A DNA stretch of 8,904 bases from Alphaproteobacteria bacterium (lineage in GTDB: Bacteria; Pseudomonadota; Alphaproteobacteria; UBA11222), in NCBI GenBank assembly GCA_003454415.1, contig DMKG01000282.1, positions 1 to 8,904 of the forward strand, written 5' to 3'. Below are positions 1 to 5,277 of this stretch, piece after piece (position 1 is the first letter of the stretch; every line of letters starts with the position of its first letter). The position numbers were made by a program, and so were the translations under genes. The notes under the pieces were generated by a model. That model was not told the origin of the DNA. It worked only from the letters and a program-made list of their open reading frames with translations, and made no database searches.

Positions 1-860
1 GGATAGGACTGCACCCAGTCATTCCCCGGCATCATGTGAAAGCCGCGGTAATTCACCAGATTGTTGAATTTGCTCCTGCAGATGTCCGCCAGCTTGGCGC
101 ATCCGGCGGTGATGACGAACGCATCCCCCACGCCCAGCGCATGCGGCATCTCCTGCCACAGATCAATGGTCACAACCCCCGCCGCCTTGCCGTGCAGTTT
201 CACTTCCATGGCAAGGCCCTCGTTTGCGCCGCTTGTCCACAGGACTTTGCCCCGCGAAAACCATTCATTGTCAAACGCGTCAAGACCTGACGCGGTAAAG
301 ACGCGGGCGCTGTCGGCTGGAAAGGGAAGTCCCGAAACAGTTCCAGCACTCCTGTAAGCGGGAAGGTCGAGATTGACGCCGCATTTCGCACTTCCCAGGT
401 CGACGTCGCATCCATACTGATAGAGTCTGCCTGTGGGCTGGTTCAGATGATGCGCCAGTCCGCGCAGTTCGGCGCGGAACTCGACCCGCCCGCGCCGCAC
501 TTCTCCCAGATTGCCGCTGGCGGTAATGACCCGCTGGCTGACATCCTTCCAGTTCACGCGGTAGATCTCGATTTCGGCGTTATCGAATTTTCCGGAAGCA
601 AGACCCGCTTCATTCAGAGTCGCCGCCTGTAGCGCGCCAATGACCTCCAGATCGTCAACATTCAGTCCGAGGGAAGATTCGATGGCGCTTGCCTCAAACC
701 CGCTCTGCGCGACAAAAATCACGCCATCGAAAACCAGATCCCGGTCGTGGCTGGTAAATCCGGACACTTCGCCATTGGCGCAGGTCAGTTTCCAGCAATG
801 GCACAGCGTGGTCGCGCCGCTGTCCAGATGCGCCTGCATTCCGGTCGGAAGAATTTTCAT
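1..860 (-). CDS. GTA gp13-like tail hub protein (DUF2163 / Phage_BR0599 type), C-terminus cut by window edge
   Basis: I translated 286 intact codons with no stop, starting at an ATG (860-858) that overlaps the gp12 stop as ATGA. The product begins MKILPTGMQAHL and matches the DUF2163 family (TIGR02218 type) of tail hub proteins, the gp13 of R. capsulatus GTA, which sits between the distal tail ring and the peptidase/megatron proteins. The C-terminal domain carries the Phage_BR0599 signature: C151 and C160, then C254 and C261, followed by an F-N-N-L-x-N-Y-R-G-F segment and a P-G-N-D-W motif near residues 278-282. The two cysteine pairs (CX8C and CX6C) resemble the iron-sulfur ligands of the lambda gpL tail-tip protein. 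Three further cysteines, C20, C22 and C27, lie in the N-terminal domain. Family members are about 290-300 residues, so probably only a few residues are missing. The cell-wall peptidase gene would be expected next, outside the window. Confidence 0.95.
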   Translation of the reverse strand, partial: MKILPTGMQAHLDSGATTLCHCWKLTCANGEVSGFTSHDRDLVFDGVIFVAQSGFEASAIESSLGLNVDDLEVIGALQAATLNEAGLASGKFDNAEIEIYRVNWKDVSQRVITASGNLGEVRRGRVEFRAELRGLAHHLNQPTGRLYQYGCDVDLGSAKCGVNLDLPAYRSAGTVSGLPFPADSARVFTASGLDAFDNEWFSRGKVLWTSGANEGLAMEVKLHGKAAGVVTIDLWQEMPHALGVGDAFVITAGCAKLADICRSKFNNLVNYRGFHMMPGNDWVQSY

Positions 861-1486
861 AGGCGCAGTTCCCGCAGCGGAATATTGGGTATCTGCCCGG
901 CATTGAACGCCGCATGATTGATTTCCAGGAAATCGGAATCGAACCGTACCGGCACATCGAACGCGAAGCCCGCGCTGAGGCTCACGCCGGGGCCGGGCGC
1001 AGCGGCGAACGCCACCACCCCTGTCGTGCTGTCCACGCTGAATTGCCCCGAATCCAGTTCAACGCCGTTCAGCGCCACCCGCACAGTTCCGGCGACCGGT
1101 TTGCGGACCGGACGCGCATAGGACTGGCCGCCGCTCACATAGGTCTTGTGAAGCTGAAAATCCGTCAGAACGCCATCCCCCGCGCCAAGATTCTGATCGA
1201 AAGGGGTGATGGGGCCCCCGGGCGCGGCCGACTGCCAGTCGCTGAAATCCTTGAAGCGGAATCCGTGCAGCCGCCCGGACCGTGCCTCAAAAAAAGCGAT
1301 CACCGCATGAATATCGGCCAGCGAACGCACCCCATAGCCCGCATTATAGCGCCTTCTGGAATCCGCCCACGGACTGTTCCTTTCCTCGAACCCGCTCGCC
1401 AGCGTCACGATCTCCGTGCGCCGCTCCGGCCCTCCGCTCGCCCCCAGGCTGATGCCCGTGGGAAATCTGATTTCGTGAAACGCCAT
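857..1486 (-). CDS. GTA gp12-like distal tail protein (DUF2460)
   Basis: This 209-residue protein is recognised as the DUF2460 family, the gp12 distal tail protein of RcGTA, which forms the ring joining the tail tube to the hub. Typical family features are the N-terminal F-H-E-I-R-F-P segment followed by G-I-S-x-G-A-S-G-G-P-E-R-R-T-E-I-V at about residues 3-28, the R-R-R-Y-N-A-G-Y-G-V-R block near 44-54, and F-F-E-A-R-S-G-R-L-H-G-F-R-F-K-D near 65-80. The length is usual for the family. The start at 1486 is supported by a GAGG Shine-Dalgarno 7-8 bases upstream, and 12 bases separate it from the tape-measure stop. Its stop overlaps the hub gene start by 4 bases. A longer antisense ORF covers the same DNA but looks like a GC-driven shadow. 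Confidence 0.95.
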   Translation of the reverse strand: MAFHEIRFPTGISLGASGGPERRTEIVTLASGFEERNSPWADSRRRYNAGYGVRSLADIHAVIAFFEARSGRLHGFRFKDFSDWQSAAPGGPITPFDQNLGAGDGVLTDFQLHKTYVSGGQSYARPVRKPVAGTVRVALNGVELDSGQFSVDSTTGVVAFAAAPGPGVSLSAGFAFDVPVRFDSDFLEINHAAFNAGQIPNIPLRELRL

Positions 1487-1487
1487 C

Positions 1488-1500
1488 GCCTGCCTCTTTT
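1488..1500 (-). promoter_or_regulatory. Ribosome binding segment of gp12, identical to that of gp8
   Basis: The minus strand reads AAAAGAGGCAGGC directly before the gp12 ATG, with one extra base in between. The same 13 bases occur at 3542-3554 in front of gp8. The AGAGG core is a good Shine-Dalgarno and fixes both starts. The segment also contains the end of the tape-measure stop codon. Confidence 0.7.
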
Positions 1501-2137
1501 ACAGATTCCGTATCCCGCGTTCCGCCACGCGTTGCAGCATGGCGGCGATTTGCGCCTCGGACCGCAGCAATCCTGCGGCGTCTGGGGTTGTGACATTGAA
1601 ATTGACATGGATCTGGCGCTGCGCGCCGCCGCTTTCCGCCCGCACTCCCAATCGCCCGTCCGGCCCGCGCGCCAGCGGCATCACCGCCTCCGGTCCGGCC
1701 TCGCCCATCACTCCCGCCGCGCCTGCGCTAAGTGGAAACGTCGTGGGGCTGCTGACCACCCCGCCCCGCGCCAGTGGAATGACCCTTCCTCCGGAAAAGG
1801 CGTTGCCATTGGCGTTACGGACCAGTTGGCCGAACACTCCCGAAAGCCCCCTCGCCAGCGCCCCCTGAAAGGAAGTGACCGAACGTCGTAACGTATGCTG
1901 GCTGAGGGCAAGCAGGGTCTCCTTCAGCGTGCTGGATAAATCCTTTCCCTGCACAGCCGCGCGGCTGAAGGCTTTCCCCAGAATTTCACCGGCATCGCGG
2001 CCGGCTTTTCCCAGCGCGTGCAGATCCTGGCTGTATTCACGCGCCCCCTGGCGCAGTTCCGCCAACCGCTGCAATTGCTGGCCGGTTTGCGCAATCCCGG
2101 CGCCCGCCAGGACTTCACCGTCATTTCTATCTGGCAT
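1499..2137 (-). CDS. Short tail tape measure protein, GTA gp11-like
   Basis: This 212-residue protein matches the short tape-measure proteins of RcGTA-type clusters. Residues about 10-85 are polar, rich in Q, E, R and A, and look helical. Residues about 120-170 carry the hallmark C-terminal block: F-S-G-G-R-V-I-P, G-G-V-V-S-S-P-T-T-F-P, then V-M-G-E-A-G-P-E-A-V-M-P-L-A-R-G-P-D-G-R-L-G-V. That block is shared with the end of many phage tape measures. A tape measure this short (siphophage versions are often 600-1500 residues) predicts a very short tail. The ATG at 2137 has a GGGAGG Shine-Dalgarno 5 bases upstream. The gene sits where expected, after the chaperones and before the distal tail gene. 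Confidence 0.92.
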   Translation of the reverse strand: MPDRNDGEVLAGAGIAQTGQQLQRLAELRQGAREYSQDLHALGKAGRDAGEILGKAFSRAAVQGKDLSSTLKETLLALSQHTLRRSVTSFQGALARGLSGVFGQLVRNANGNAFSGGRVIPLARGGVVSSPTTFPLSAGAAGVMGEAGPEAVMPLARGPDGRLGVRAESGGAQRQIHVNFNVTTPDAAGLLRSEAQIAAMLQRVAERGIRNL

Positions 2138-2142
2138 TCAGG

Positions 2143-2148
2143 CCTCCC
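2143..2148 (-). promoter_or_regulatory. Shine-Dalgarno of the tape measure gene
   Basis: The minus strand reads GGGAGG, then CCTGA, then the ATG at 2137. The 5-base spacing and strong match fix this start. The site lies in the short gap between the gp10.1 stop and gp11. Confidence 0.75.
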
Positions 2149-2159
2149 TGATACATGAG

Positions 2160-2333
2160 CTAATGATCTGGATACTGATCGTATAGAATTCCGAATTCCG
2201 GCCGGCTCAGAACCGGCGCGGCCTCCATCAGGGCGCAGCCATAAAACCCGTCTATGGCGGCCTGCATTTCGCAGGGGCTCATGCGCCAGAAGTTCTGCGG
2301 CGCCAGGCGAATCTGGCCAAAGGCCAGCATCAT
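2160..2333 (-). CDS. Small tail assembly chaperone, rcc01693 / GTA gp10.1-like (Phage_TAC_6 type)
   Basis: This small gene encodes 57 residues, starting MMLAFGQIRLAPQNFW and ending DQYPDH, with a TAG stop at 2162-2160. It matches the rcc01693 family, the gp10.1 tail assembly chaperone of RcGTA, by its position between gp10 and the tape measure. The L-A-P-x-x-F-W-R-M-S-P-x-E motif (residues 10-22), a following helix with A-A-I-D-G-F, and an L-x-R-P-E segment also fit. The gp10 stop and this ATG share one base (TGATG), and the gene lies in the -1 frame relative to gp10. It has no separate strong Shine-Dalgarno, so translation probably depends on reinitiation after gp10 or on -1 frameshifting (see the element at 2297-2354). 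ATG at 2330 is an alternative start. Confidence 0.9.
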   Translation of the reverse strand: MMLAFGQIRLAPQNFWRMSPCEMQAAIDGFYGCALMEAAPVLSRPEFGILYDQYPDH

Positions 2334-2354
2334 CAGGCGCCGCCAGGGAAAGGG
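2297..2354 (-). promoter_or_regulatory. Candidate -1 programmed frameshift element at the gp10 / gp10.1 junction
   Basis: Near the end of gp10 the minus strand reads G-CCC-TTT-C with zero-frame codons GCC CCT TTC, so CCCTTTC (2354-2348) fits the X XXY YYZ slippery pattern. Four bases later GCGGCGCC (2343-2336) can pair perfectly with GGCGCCGC (2304-2297), an 8-bp all-G/C stem. The enclosed bases contain a second perfect hairpin, CTGGCC-TTT-GGCCAG (2327-2313). A -1 slip leads through codons for P-W-R-R-L without a stop straight into the gp10.1 frame, giving a fusion of about 186 residues. The same structure encloses the gp10.1 start codons, so it could instead serve stop-start coupling. Slippage at this heptamer is inferred, not shown. 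Confidence 0.6.
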
Positions 2355-2719
2355 GCGTTATCCTCCGCGGAAGGATCGGAACCGCCCGCCGAAACACTGG
2401 CTTCATTCACTCCGAACGCCGCCTGCAGGAGGCGCACCACCAGCGAAAGATAGCCCGGCACCCCGCCCTCCACCTGCAGACGGGCGACCTCATTATCGGT
2501 CGTATCATGCCCTGCGCCGCGCAATCCTGCGCCGATCACGGCAATCGCCTCCCTTGCGGTTATGCGTCCGGCCTCGAAACGCCGCGCAATGGCGAGAATG
2601 TCCTCACCCCCCAGCGCCGCCTCAAGTTCCGCCAGCGCCCCAAGCGTCAGACAAAGCGTGTAGGCTTTACCATCCAGAATTGCGGCGACTTCGCCCCGTT
2701 TGACATTCGCCATGCTCAT
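2333..2719 (-). CDS. GTA gp10-like tail assembly chaperone (Phage_TAC_11 type)
   Basis: This 128-residue protein matches the GTA gp10 family, a tail assembly chaperone thought to coat the tape measure before the tube polymerises. Family marks are N-V-K-R-G-E-V near the start, the L-x-L-T-L-G-A-L-A-E-L-E block (about residues 22-34), and a regulatory-like helix with R-I-T-A-R-E-A-I-A-V-I-G-A-G-L-R-G-A-G (about 52-70). The last 25 residues are low-complexity (G, S, D, P). The start at 2719 overlaps the gp9 stop as ATGA; ATG at 2713 is an alternative start. The gene ends at TGA 2335-2333, overlapping the gp10.1 start. A slippery heptamer lies five codons before the stop, so some ribosomes may read on into gp10.1, as in lambda G/GT. 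Confidence 0.9.
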   Translation of the reverse strand: MSMANVKRGEVAAILDGKAYTLCLTLGALAELEAALGGEDILAIARRFEAGRITAREAIAVIGAGLRGAGHDTTDNEVARLQVEGGVPGYLSLVVRLLQAAFGVNEASVSAGGSDPSAEDNAPFPGGA

Positions 2720-3129
2720 ATCGCCGTGAAGCCGAGGGCGCCGGCGCTTTCCAGATTCAGGGAATAGGTGGCCTCTCCGTCATATTCTCCGGCATAATCC
2801 AGGCCGGTAATCTGAAAGGCGCCCTGAATGACGCCGAAATCCGGTACGATCACCTGCCAGTTGCGCACACTGCCGTTAAAGAAATATCCCCGTATGGTTT
2901 CATCCGCCGCTTCATCACGGAAGACCCCGGCCCCGCTCACGGCCGCCGACTTGACCCCGGCCCCATCCAGCATTTCGCGCCAGCCATTGGCGCTATCCGC
3001 ATTGGTGATATCGATGGGTCGTGCATTCAGCGACAGGCTGCGGGCGCGCAATCCAGCAACCGTCACGAAAACCCCGCCACCGGTGCTGTCGACTTTCAGC
3101 AATAAATCCTTTCCTTTTTGCGCAGCCAT
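2716..3129 (-). CDS. Major tail tube protein, GTA gp9-like (TP901-1 family)
   Basis: This 137-residue protein matches the TP901-1-type major tail proteins (Phage_tail_2), gp9 of RcGTA, which polymerises as rings around the tape measure. Recognisable segments are M-A-A-Q-K-G-K-D-L-L-L-K at the N-terminus, the V-A-G-L-R-A-R-S-L-S-L-N block (about 24-35), D-I-T-N-A-D-S near 40-46 with W-R-E-M-L-D-G-A-G just after, and the C-terminal Y-A-G-E-Y-D-G-E-A-T-Y-S-L-N-L-E-S-A-G strand. The length is usual for the family. The gene has a complete AAAGGAGG Shine-Dalgarno 5 bases before the ATG, among the strongest in the window, which fits a protein needed in many copies. Its stop overlaps the gp10 start. 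Confidence 0.94.
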   Translation of the reverse strand: MAAQKGKDLLLKVDSTGGGVFVTVAGLRARSLSLNARPIDITNADSANGWREMLDGAGVKSAAVSGAGVFRDEAADETIRGYFFNGSVRNWQVIVPDFGVIQGAFQITGLDYAGEYDGEATYSLNLESAGALGFTAI

Positions 3130-3134
3130 CGCCG

Positions 3135-3142
3135 CCTCCTTT
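3135..3142 (-). promoter_or_regulatory. Strong Shine-Dalgarno of the major tail gene
   Basis: The minus strand reads AAAGGAGG followed by CGGCG and the ATG at 3129. This is an 8-base match to the anti-Shine-Dalgarno at 5-base spacing. It fixes the gp9 start and implies high translation. Confidence 0.8.
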
Positions 3143-3153
3143 GCGTTGCGGGT

Positions 3154-3540
3154 TCATTCAGGATGGGTAAAGGCGCGAAATCGCACCAGCCCATGACGCG
3201 AGACGCCATCGGGGTCGGGAAACTCGTCGGCGAAAACGAAACGCAGATCCACGAGATGATGCCCGCTTAAACCCAGGCTCACCCCATTGAGCGCTTCCAC
3301 AATGCCGCCCATGATCTGCTTCATTTCCTTGCGCCCCTGATAACGCGACCAGACATGAATGCTGAGGACATGCTGCTCGCCATCAAAATCCCCCGCCCCC
3401 CAGGAAGTGATGGAGGCGTCCCCCACCACCACGAACGGAAAGGCGGCGTTTTGCGGAACATGATCAAACACAGTTTCCCCCAGCATCGAATCCAGCCGTG
3501 CGAAAATCGCCTGCTGCAGCTCCCAGCCAGCCGCCGTCAT
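3154..3540 (-). CDS. Tail terminator / completion protein, GTA gp8-like (DUF3168)
   Basis: This 128-residue protein matches DUF3168, the gp8 tail terminator of RcGTA that caps the tail tube where it meets the head. Family features are W-E-L-Q-Q-A-I-F-A-R-L near residues 6-16, V-F-D-H-V-P-Q-N-A-A-F-P-F-V-V-V-G-D near 24-41, the I-H-V-W-S-R-Y-Q-G-R-K-E motif near 61-72, and a final R-F-R-A-F-T-H-P-E. The length is usual for the family. The ATG at 3540 follows a GAGG Shine-Dalgarno whose 13-base surround is identical to that of gp12. The stop is 24 bases from the gp9 start. A 55-base gap separates it from gp7, the widest in the tail module. Confidence 0.9.
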   Translation of the reverse strand: MTAAGWELQQAIFARLDSMLGETVFDHVPQNAAFPFVVVGDASITSWGAGDFDGEQHVLSIHVWSRYQGRKEMKQIMGGIVEALNGVSLGLSGHHLVDLRFVFADEFPDPDGVSRHGLVRFRAFTHPE

Positions 3541-3541
3541 A

Positions 3542-3554
3542 GCCTGCCTCTTTT
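3542..3554 (-). promoter_or_regulatory. Ribosome binding segment of gp8, identical to that of gp12
   Basis: The minus strand reads AAAAGAGGCAGGC one base before the gp8 ATG. It is the same 13 bases as at 1488-1500. The GAGG core is a good Shine-Dalgarno. The rest of the gap to gp7 (3555-3595) shows no promoter or T-tracted hairpin. Confidence 0.7.
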
Positions 3555-3595
3555 CTTATCTTGATTGGGTTGCGCCGGTGATCCCGGCAAGGGCT

Positions 3596-3916
3596 TTAAC
3601 TGTCCGCGCCCTCTTCGCAGACGCATTCCAGCCAGCGCCCGCGCGATGCCACATTTATCAGACTGCGGATATTCAGAATTCTTCCGTCAAACAGCATGCG
3701 GTCGGCTGTCGAAACATCCGCGCGAAAGCGCAGACGGACCTGATAGATGGTCAGGCTGGCCAGCCGCATGCCCTGCTGGGCCTCGCGGCCGCCTGTTGGC
3801 GTCACCTCGGCCCAGACTTCGGCGATATCCGCCCAGCCCGAATCTGCGCCGCCGCCGCCATCCGGAGTGCTGATCCGTCTTTGCAGTTTCACCCTCTGGC
3901 GCAGACCGCCGATCAT
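3596..3916 (-). CDS. Head closure / head-tail joining protein, GTA gp7-like (Phage_H_T_join)
   Basis: This 106-residue protein matches the head-tail joining (SPP1 gp16-like) family, gp7 stopper of RcGTA. It has the usual beta-barrel pattern: L-R-Q-R-V-x-L-Q-R at residues 5-13, a glycine-rich loop (D-G-G-G-G-A-D-S-G-W, about 19-28), W-A-E-V-T-P-T-G-G-R-E with a following Q-Q-G-M-R (about 35-51), a Y-Q-V-R-L-R-F-R-A-D strand (about 58-67), and F-D-G-R-I-L-N-I-R-S near the end. The length of about 105-110 residues is normal. The start lies 1 base after the gp6 stop, so translation is probably coupled. It closes the portal after packaging and docks the tail. Confidence 0.9.
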   Translation of the reverse strand: MIGGLRQRVKLQRRISTPDGGGGADSGWADIAEVWAEVTPTGGREAQQGMRLASLTIYQVRLRFRADVSTADRMLFDGRILNIRSLINVASRGRWLECVCEEGADS

Positions 3917-3917
3917 C

Positions 3918-4565
3918 TTACAGCCTCACGACACGGTAAGGGGCGAGCGCCGCCACGAGCCCAAGAGGAAGCATCGGCCCGTCCCCTGGCCCGCGCAGCA
4001 CCTCGCGATGTTCAAAATAATGCGCCGTCAGCATCAGCACCGCCTGCCGCAGAGGGGGCGGAAGGTCTCCCGGCGCCGCGCCGTAACCGCAGGTGAAATC
4101 GATCTGCAGCCCGTTGACGGGGCGCTGCGGGGCAGGCGCGGCGGCGCTATTGCGCAAGGCCAGCCGCCCTGGCGCGCTGGCCGCATCGACGAAATAATTC
4201 GCCGCATCGAAAACGACCGGCTCTCCCGCGTCATTGAACAGCAGCACCTGCTGAACCGAAATCAGCGGTGGTTTCGGCATTTCGATAAAGCGCGCCGCAC
4301 TGCCGCCAACCGGCCCCGGACGCGTCCCGTCCCACCAGGCGGAGCCCCGCTCCCCCGGCCACGCGTCCAGCATGAATCGCCAGCTCTGGCTGATCAGCGC
4401 CCGCCCTGTCCAGTTCTCAACCGCATGGCGCGCGGCGCGGATCGCCCCGTGCATCTGGGCCAGTTCCTCTTCGCCATCCAGCCGCAGATGCGCCATGGCT
4501 TCCGCTTCGGTGACCGGCTCGGACGATGGCCCTGTCAGAAGTGTGATTCGTTCCTGAAGCATCAT
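3918..4565 (-). CDS. Head-tail connector protein, GTA gp6-like (phiE125 gp8 family)
   Basis: This 215-residue protein matches the phage connector family often called phiE125 gp8, and occupies the RcGTA gp6 adaptor position below the portal. Seen in the sequence are E-P-V-T-E-A-E-A-M-A-H-L-R-L-D near residues 16-30, a helix with A-A-R-H-A-V-E-N-W-T-G-R-A-L near 44-57, a central I-E-M-P-K-P-P-L segment near 94-101 with a following beta region, F-T-C-G-Y-G near 157-162, and a final helix with R-Q-A-V-L-M-L-T-A-H-Y-F-E-H-R-E. All are characteristic of the family. The start at 4565 overlaps the upstream stop as ATGA, so the conserved neck module is translationally coupled to the last gene of the inserted cassette. 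ATG at 4562 is an alternative start. Confidence 0.92.
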   Translation of the reverse strand: MMLQERITLLTGPSSEPVTEAEAMAHLRLDGEEELAQMHGAIRAARHAVENWTGRALISQSWRFMLDAWPGERGSAWWDGTRPGPVGGSAARFIEMPKPPLISVQQVLLFNDAGEPVVFDAANYFVDAASAPGRLALRNSAAAPAPQRPVNGLQIDFTCGYGAAPGDLPPPLRQAVLMLTAHYFEHREVLRGPGDGPMLPLGLVAALAPYRVVRL

Positions 4566-4837
4566 CTTTGCTCCACCCGCACGGATATGGAGCGTTCATC
4601 GGTGCGCCCCTGAGAGGTCGTGATGCGGTTCGTCAATTGATAGATGTGCCCGGAAATCCCGCCCTGCACAGTGACCGTGCAGTCCGATGCCGTATTGCCC
4701 GCGGCGCTTTGCGTCATATCGCCGGGAATGATCGTCCAGATGCTGCTGCTGATGGTCTCGCCGCTCTGCAGATAACCGCCGCCCCAATCCATCGTGTAAT
4801 CCAGCATTGCGTCCGGATCCTTGAGATAAACCTTCAT
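4562..4837 (-). CDS. Small structural protein, possible phage fiber-tail adaptor type
   Basis: This 91-residue protein begins MKVYLKDPDAMLDY and has a W-G-G-G-Y-L segment, G-E-T-I-S-S-S-I-W-T-I-I-P-G (about residues 27-40) and the ending Q-L-T-N-R-I-T-T-S-Q-G-R-T-D-E-R-S-I-S-V-R-V. It resembles, from memory, small Ig-like proteins in many alphaproteobacterial phages, some annotated as fiber-tail adaptors; the exact role is uncertain. The T-N-x-x-x-T-x-x-G-R-x-D-x-R-S motif is typical of that group. The start at 4837 follows a G-rich GAGGGGG Shine-Dalgarno and lies 11 bases from the previous stop. It is the last gene of the five-gene block absent from standard RcGTA and overlaps gp6 by 4 bases. 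Confidence 0.82.
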   Translation of the reverse strand: MKVYLKDPDAMLDYTMDWGGGYLQSGETISSSIWTIIPGDMTQSAAGNTASDCTVTVQGGISGHIYQLTNRITTSQGRTDERSISVRVEQR

Positions 4838-4848
4838 GTCCGGCCCCC

Positions 4849-5241
4849 TCAGCTTGGATCCGTGATTTCAAGATCAAACGCGTTGACCGTCATGGTGTTG
4901 CCCGCCGTGACGGTCTGCGCCGCGGAAAGACTGGTGACCGCGAGCAGAATGCTGGCCCCGTCATCCACCAGCGCGACATGATCTGCGGCGCCGCTGACAT
5001 CCACCGGGATGCCGGTCTGCTGGTTTACGGTCAGCTTGCGCCCGCTGACATCGCCATTCGCGGGGCCCGTGAAGCTGGCCGGTGTAACGGCGCGCTGGCC
5101 GCATCGCTTGCCCGCTGGCGAATTGGCGTTCGCCTCCGCGTAATTCGCGGGCGCCCCAATGCACACAACCAGTTTGTCGGCGGTTGTCCTGATCTGATTG
5201 AGCGCCGCGTCCAGCACTGCGTCATCCACTGTCTTGGTCAT
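4849..5241 (-). CDS. Small phage structural-type protein of unknown role
   Basis: This 130-residue protein starts MTKTVDDAVLDAALNQI and continues with an A-D-K-L-V-V-C-I-G-A-P-A-N-Y-A-E-A segment (about 21-37). It then has T-G-P-A-N-G-D-V-S-G-R-K-L-T-V (about 58-72), D-H-V-A-L-V-D-D near 87-94, and ends with S-A-A-Q-T-V-T-A-G-N-T-M-T-V-N-A-F-D-L-E-I. I recognise this as a recurrent hypothetical family in alphaproteobacterial phages, found between capsid and neck genes, but I know of no assigned function. It is glycine/threonine-rich and looks all-beta, with no signal peptide. A GGAG Shine-Dalgarno lies 6 bases before the ATG. A virion surface or decoration role is inferred only from position. 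Confidence 0.85.
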   Translation of the reverse strand: MTKTVDDAVLDAALNQIRTTADKLVVCIGAPANYAEANANSPAGKRCGQRAVTPASFTGPANGDVSGRKLTVNQQTGIPVDVSGAADHVALVDDGASILLAVTSLSAAQTVTAGNTMTVNAFDLEITDPS

Positions 5242-5277
5242 GATTCACTCCGTGAAGGATAGTTATCTGCCGCCTGG

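Noticed and set aside
914..1891. Long plus-strand ORF of 325 residues opposite gp11 and gp12
   Set aside because: It runs antisense to two well-recognised genes, is very rich in R, P, H and A with no domain, and has no ribosome binding site. It is a GC-bias shadow.
2186..2199. Tandem GAATTCC repeat inside gp10.1
   Set aside because: Two 7-base copies fall within coding sequence for P-E-F-G-I-L and fit the family protein; no sign of a functional DNA repeat.
1924..2406. Minus-strand ORF of 160 residues spanning the gp10/gp10.1/gp11 junction
   Set aside because: It is out of frame with gp10, gp10.1 and gp11, all of which are recognisable families. Its sequence is arginine-rich and matches nothing.
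3574..3588. Small inverted repeat GCCGG-TGATC-CCGGC between gp7 and gp8
   Set aside because: The stem is only 5 bp, has no T-tract on either strand and no link to the ribosome binding site, so it is within chance for this base composition.
3747..4613. Plus-strand ORF of 288 residues opposite gp6 and gp7
   Set aside because: It is antisense to two conserved neck genes, has R/P/A-rich low-information composition and no recognisable motif.
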